A stretch of DNA of 16,075 nt from Bacteroidia bacterium. Lineage in GTDB: Bacteria > Bacteroidota > Bacteroidia > Flavobacteriales > Flavobacteriaceae. Of the stretch, positions 13,472-16,075 are shown one piece after another (within the stretch, counting starts at the first letter, position 1; each line of letters opens with the position of its first letter). Under the pieces are notes generated by a model. The model was not told the DNA's origin, ran no database searches, and saw only the letters and a list, made by a program, of their open reading frames with translations. The stretch spans positions 1-16,075 of the forward strand of contig JAUIJW010000026.1 in assembly GCA_030431085.1 (NCBI GenBank). The letters are read 5' to 3'. The position numbers and the translations under genes are program-made.

Positions 13472-14539
13472 TTATAAAGTATTAATATTATTTAAATCTT
13501 CAAATGCTTTCTCTAATCGTTTAGAAAAGGCTACCTCGCCTTCTCTTACCCATCTTCTTGGGTCGTAATATTTTTTATTAGGCACGTCGTCTCCTTCTGG
13601 GTTACCAATTTGATCTTGCAGATAATCGTTATACTCCGCCATAAAATCTCTCACTCCTGTCATGTAGGCATATTGCAAATCGGTATCAATATTCATTTTA
13701 ATTACTCCATAACCTATAGCTTCTCTAATTTCTTCTACAGTAGATCCTGATCCGCCATGAAACACAAAATCAATATGATTTTGTTCTACGTTATACTTCT
13801 CTGAGATGTATTCTTGAGAATTTTTTAAAATCTTTGGTGTTAACTTAACATTACCGGGCTTATACACACCATGTACATTACCAAATGCCGCTGCTACGGT
13901 AAAACGATGACTTACTTTACTTAACTCTTCATAGGCATAAGCTACCTCTTCTGGCTGAGTGTATAATTTAGAATCATCAACATCAGAATTATCTACACCA
14001 TCTTCTTCGCCTCCTGTAATACCTAATTCAATTTCTAAAGTCATTCCCATTTTATCCATCCTTGCCAAATATTGCTTACAGATTTCAATGTTTTCTTCAA
14101 TAGGCTCCTCAGATAAATCAATCATATGCGAGCTAAATAAAGGCGCTCCTGTTTCTGCAAAATGCTTTTCACTAGCCTCTAATAAACCATCAATCCAAGG
14201 TAGTAATTTTTTTGCACAATGGTCTGTATGTAAAATTACAGGCACTCCATAGGCTTCGGCCATTTGATGAACATGTTTTGCGCCTGCCACAGATCCTGCA
14301 ATAGCGGCAGCCTGACCTGCATTATCTAAACCTTTACCGGCATTAAACTGTGCACCACCATTTGAAAATTGAATGATTACTGGTGCATTTAATTTTTTTG
14401 CTGTTTCTAACACAGCATTTATTGTGCTTGAGCTAATTACATTAACTGCTGGTAAAGCAAAGTTTTTGGCTTTAGCTAACTTAAAAATTTCTTGAACTGC
14501 ATCACCGGTAGCAACACCAGCTTTAATAGATTGCGACAT
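13472..14539 (-). CDS. fbaA: Class II fructose-bisphosphate aldolase
   Basis: This is the zinc-dependent aldolase of glycolysis and gluconeogenesis, which interconverts fructose 1,6-bisphosphate with glyceraldehyde 3-phosphate and dihydroxyacetone phosphate in the cytoplasm. The 355-residue length matches the class IIA (E. coli FbaA) form. Catalytic Asp106 and zinc ligand His107 lie in VILHTDH (101-107). The other zinc ligands are His223 in FGNVHGVY and His261 in FVFHGGSGS, a stretch that also binds phosphate. ITGGEEDGVDN (174-184) is the acidic signature near the active site, and MNIDTDLQYA (282-291) is the second phosphate-binding region. It follows the Omp85 gene by 57 bases, with a good -7 element (TAATTTTG, 14574-14581) in the gap, and is closed by an intrinsic terminator. 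Confidence 0.97.
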   Translation of the reverse strand: MSQSIKAGVATGDAVQEIFKLAKAKNFALPAVNVISSSTINAVLETAKKLNAPVIIQFSNGGAQFNAGKGLDNAGQAAAIAGSVAGAKHVHQMAEAYGVPVILHTDHCAKKLLPWIDGLLEASEKHFAETGAPLFSSHMIDLSEEPIEENIEICKQYLARMDKMGMTLEIELGITGGEEDGVDNSDVDDSKLYTQPEEVAYAYEELSKVSHRFTVAAAFGNVHGVYKPGNVKLTPKILKNSQEYISEKYNVEQNHIDFVFHGGSGSTVEEIREAIGYGVIKMNIDTDLQYAYMTGVRDFMAEYNDYLQDQIGNPEGDDVPNKKYYDPRRWVREGEVAFSKRLEKAFEDLNNINTL

Positions 14540-14573
14540 TTTAATTATTGTTTTTATTTTAGTGTTTAGCTTA

Positions 14574-14581
14574 CAAAATTA
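14574..14581 (-). promoter_or_regulatory. -7 promoter element upstream of fbaA
   Basis: TAATTTTG on the - strand matches TAnnTTTG exactly and is identical to the -7 element of the lyase operon. It lies about 34 bases before the fbaA start. I found no TTG at the proper distance upstream, so it is a partial match. Confidence 0.35.
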
Positions 14582-14596
14582 AGAAAACAAATCGAT

Positions 14597-16075
14597 TTAG
14601 AATGGATAATTGATACCTATATTATATACAGCGTTGCTAAAATTGTAATTTTGAAACCATTTGTTTTGTCCTTGTAAATAAGGTTCGTAAGTTTTAAATC
14701 CGGTATCTAGTCTAAAAACTAAAAATCCAAAATCGTATCTAATCCCGATACCAGAACCTACGGCAATATTCTCTAAAGATTGCCAACTGTTAAGTTTTCC
14801 TGCATCTGTCACCAAATCAGAATCGGTAATGTCCCAAATATTTCCTGCATCTATAAATAAGGCACTATGTATTTTATTTGTTACCGCAAATCTATATTCT
14901 AAATTAGTGACCAGTTTAAAGGTAGAGACCTTATATTCTAAATTGTTAACTTCCCCGCCAGGCCCTAAATCGAAATTACGCCAGGCCCTAATCTCGTTAC
15001 TACCCCCCGCGCTATAACTACGACTAAAAGGAATATTACTTGAATTACCATAAGGAATTGCCGCTCCTACAAAAGTTCTAAATACAAGAATATTGTCTTT
15101 CTTGAGTTCCCAATACTTTTTATATTCAAACTCTGCTTTAAAATACTGCGCAATTGGCACGTCAAACAATGTTCTTTGACCATTTTCATTCTCTCCTGTG
15201 CTTATGAGATTTGACATACCTCCAGCAGAGACTAACCTGGCGGTGAAATATGAAAAGTTATTGTCGTCTATCGTTTCTCTCGTATTATAAGCAAAACTAT
15301 ACGACAAAACAGGTACCATAACATCTTCAATCAAAATACTTCTTCTCTCATTAACATCAGATACCACGTCGTACTCTTCAGGATATAAATCTTCGTAGTC
15401 ATTAGTTGGATCTAAAAATTCATCCATAAAAAATATTAACACCGTATTATTATTAGGTAAACTTACCCCGAATACACTTTCTGAAACGACATTCAATTTT
15501 TCATACTCTGAACTATAGACATTAAAATAATTGTTAATATTTTGATTTTTAATGTATTGTAGGTTTAATAAATCTATTCTATGCGTAATTCGTTTAGAGC
15601 TTTTCCATGAATACCCAATTCCTGTAGTTATGGTTTGCCGGTCTAACCCAATATTTTTTTGGAAACTTGTACTCAAGCTAATATTGGTTGTTGGTGCCAT
15701 GTATTTAGGAATAATTTTAGAGGTATTCGCAGGAAAGAATATTCTAGGAATTCTTAAAGACAGGCTACTTAAAACTTCCCAAGCATTGAAAAAGGTTGAG
15801 TTGTCTGTTTGGTCTTTAGATAGATTGAAAAAAGATCCTTGAAAAGTAAGATCTAACAATTCTGATCCACCAAACAAATTACGCCCCAAAAAGGATGTTT
15901 TACCCAAAATCCCGAAAGGCTTAATGTTAGAGGTTGTCGCATCTAGATCAAACGTTATGGCGTATTTTTTTAACGGTGTTAAGTAAATATTGGCGGTTAA
16001 ACTATCACCCTCATGTTCTTCATAACTAATACGCATGCCTGAAGAAAATGATCTTAAATTTCTCAAATGCGTTCT
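14597..16075 (-). CDS. BamA/TamA-family (Omp85) outer membrane barrel protein, C-terminal part
   Basis: The frame is open to the window edge, so the N-terminus, and probably POTRA domains, lie outside. The TTG near 16066 is not the start: in-frame codons continue upstream of it. About 492 residues are visible, forming a 16-strand-type beta barrel of alternating residues with many aromatic strand ends. GGSNEIRAWRNFDLGPGGE, with IRAW, corresponds to the conserved loop-6 V/I-R-G-F/W motif of Omp85 proteins. The end AVYNIGINYPF has the aromatic C-terminal residue that the assembly machinery recognises. Omp85 proteins insert barrel proteins or translocate polypeptides in the outer membrane. The divergent barrel suits the TamA-like 'BamA/TamA family' proteins of Bacteroidetes rather than the essential BamA, but without the N-terminus this is not certain. 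It is upstream of fbaA on the same strand with a 57-base gap; the functional link is not obvious. Confidence 0.88.
   Translation of the reverse strand, partial: RTHLRNLRSFSSGMRISYEEHEGDSLTANIYLTPLKKYAITFDLDATTSNIKPFGILGKTSFLGRNLFGGSELLDLTFQGSFFNLSKDQTDNSTFFNAWEVLSSLSLRIPRIFFPANTSKIIPKYMAPTTNISLSTSFQKNIGLDRQTITTGIGYSWKSSKRITHRIDLLNLQYIKNQNINNYFNVYSSEYEKLNVVSESVFGVSLPNNNTVLIFFMDEFLDPTNDYEDLYPEEYDVVSDVNERRSILIEDVMVPVLSYSFAYNTRETIDDNNFSYFTARLVSAGGMSNLISTGENENGQRTLFDVPIAQYFKAEFEYKKYWELKKDNILVFRTFVGAAIPYGNSSNIPFSRSYSAGGSNEIRAWRNFDLGPGGEVNNLEYKVSTFKLVTNLEYRFAVTNKIHSALFIDAGNIWDITDSDLVTDAGKLNSWQSLENIAVGSGIGIRYDFGFLVFRLDTGFKTYEPYLQGQNKWFQNYNFSNAVYNIGINYPF

Noticed and set aside
13959..14252. Open frame antisense to the aldolase
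   Set aside because: The aldolase is unambiguous with all zinc ligands, and the antisense peptide matches nothing I recognise.
16064..16066. TTG as start of the Omp85 gene
   Set aside because: The frame is open to the window edge and the expected N-terminal part of the protein is missing, so this is an internal Leu codon.

Overview
This window looks like chromosomal DNA of a low-GC marine-type member of the Bacteroidetes (class Flavobacteriia). The evidence is the AT-rich composition, the rimP-nusA-infB operon with lineage-typical proteins (a short NusA, and an AccD without the zinc-ribbon cysteines), promoters of the Bacteroidetes form (TTTG, about 19 bases, TAnnTTTG), the lack of strong Shine-Dalgarno sequences, and two polysaccharide lyases of the kind used to degrade alginate. 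No tRNA, rRNA, CRISPR array or insertion sequence was seen, and no gene-free stretch exceeds 300 bases.

Layout. (1) About 1-645 is compositionally foreign: a GC-richer 5'-partial serine palmitoyltransferase/KBL-type aminotransferase on the + strand that loses its homology near 590, then about 50 very GC-rich bases. This abuts, tail to tail, an Nramp-like transporter on the - strand that lacks its C-terminal half. The junction is either a rearrangement or an assembly chimera. (2) About 646-6093 is an uronan-degradation operon on the - strand: PL6-type lyase, heparinase II/III-superfamily lyase, a possible 43-residue ORF, and the Nramp-like gene. Its promoter overlaps two palindromic operators resembling hexuronate-responsive GntR (UxuR/ExuR) sites. 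(3) 6126-10858 is the - strand operon rimP-nusA-infB, with a clear promoter, a terminator-like hairpin in the rimP leader and an intrinsic terminator after infB. (4) 10920-12487 holds a tandem universal stress protein (+), a 40-base perfect palindrome acting as a bidirectional terminator, a YegP/DUF1508 protein (-), and an unlisted 48-codon gene (+) that shares a second two-way terminator with accD. (5) 12499-16075 holds accD, class II fructose-bisphosphate aldolase and the C-terminal part of an Omp85 (BamA/TamA-like) barrel protein, all on the - strand.

How the genes work together. The two lyases would be exported and act in series: the two-domain PL6 enzyme on alginate and the toroid enzyme on oligomers, giving unsaturated uronates. 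The operators suggest induction by a uronate product. The remaining genes are housekeeping: translation and transcription factors, the first step of fatty-acid synthesis, glycolysis and outer-membrane biogenesis. The most notable points are the leader hairpin before rimP, the operator-promoter arrangement of the lyase operon, the Nramp-like protein lacking the metal-site residues that can be inspected, the mosaic junction, and two small ORFs.
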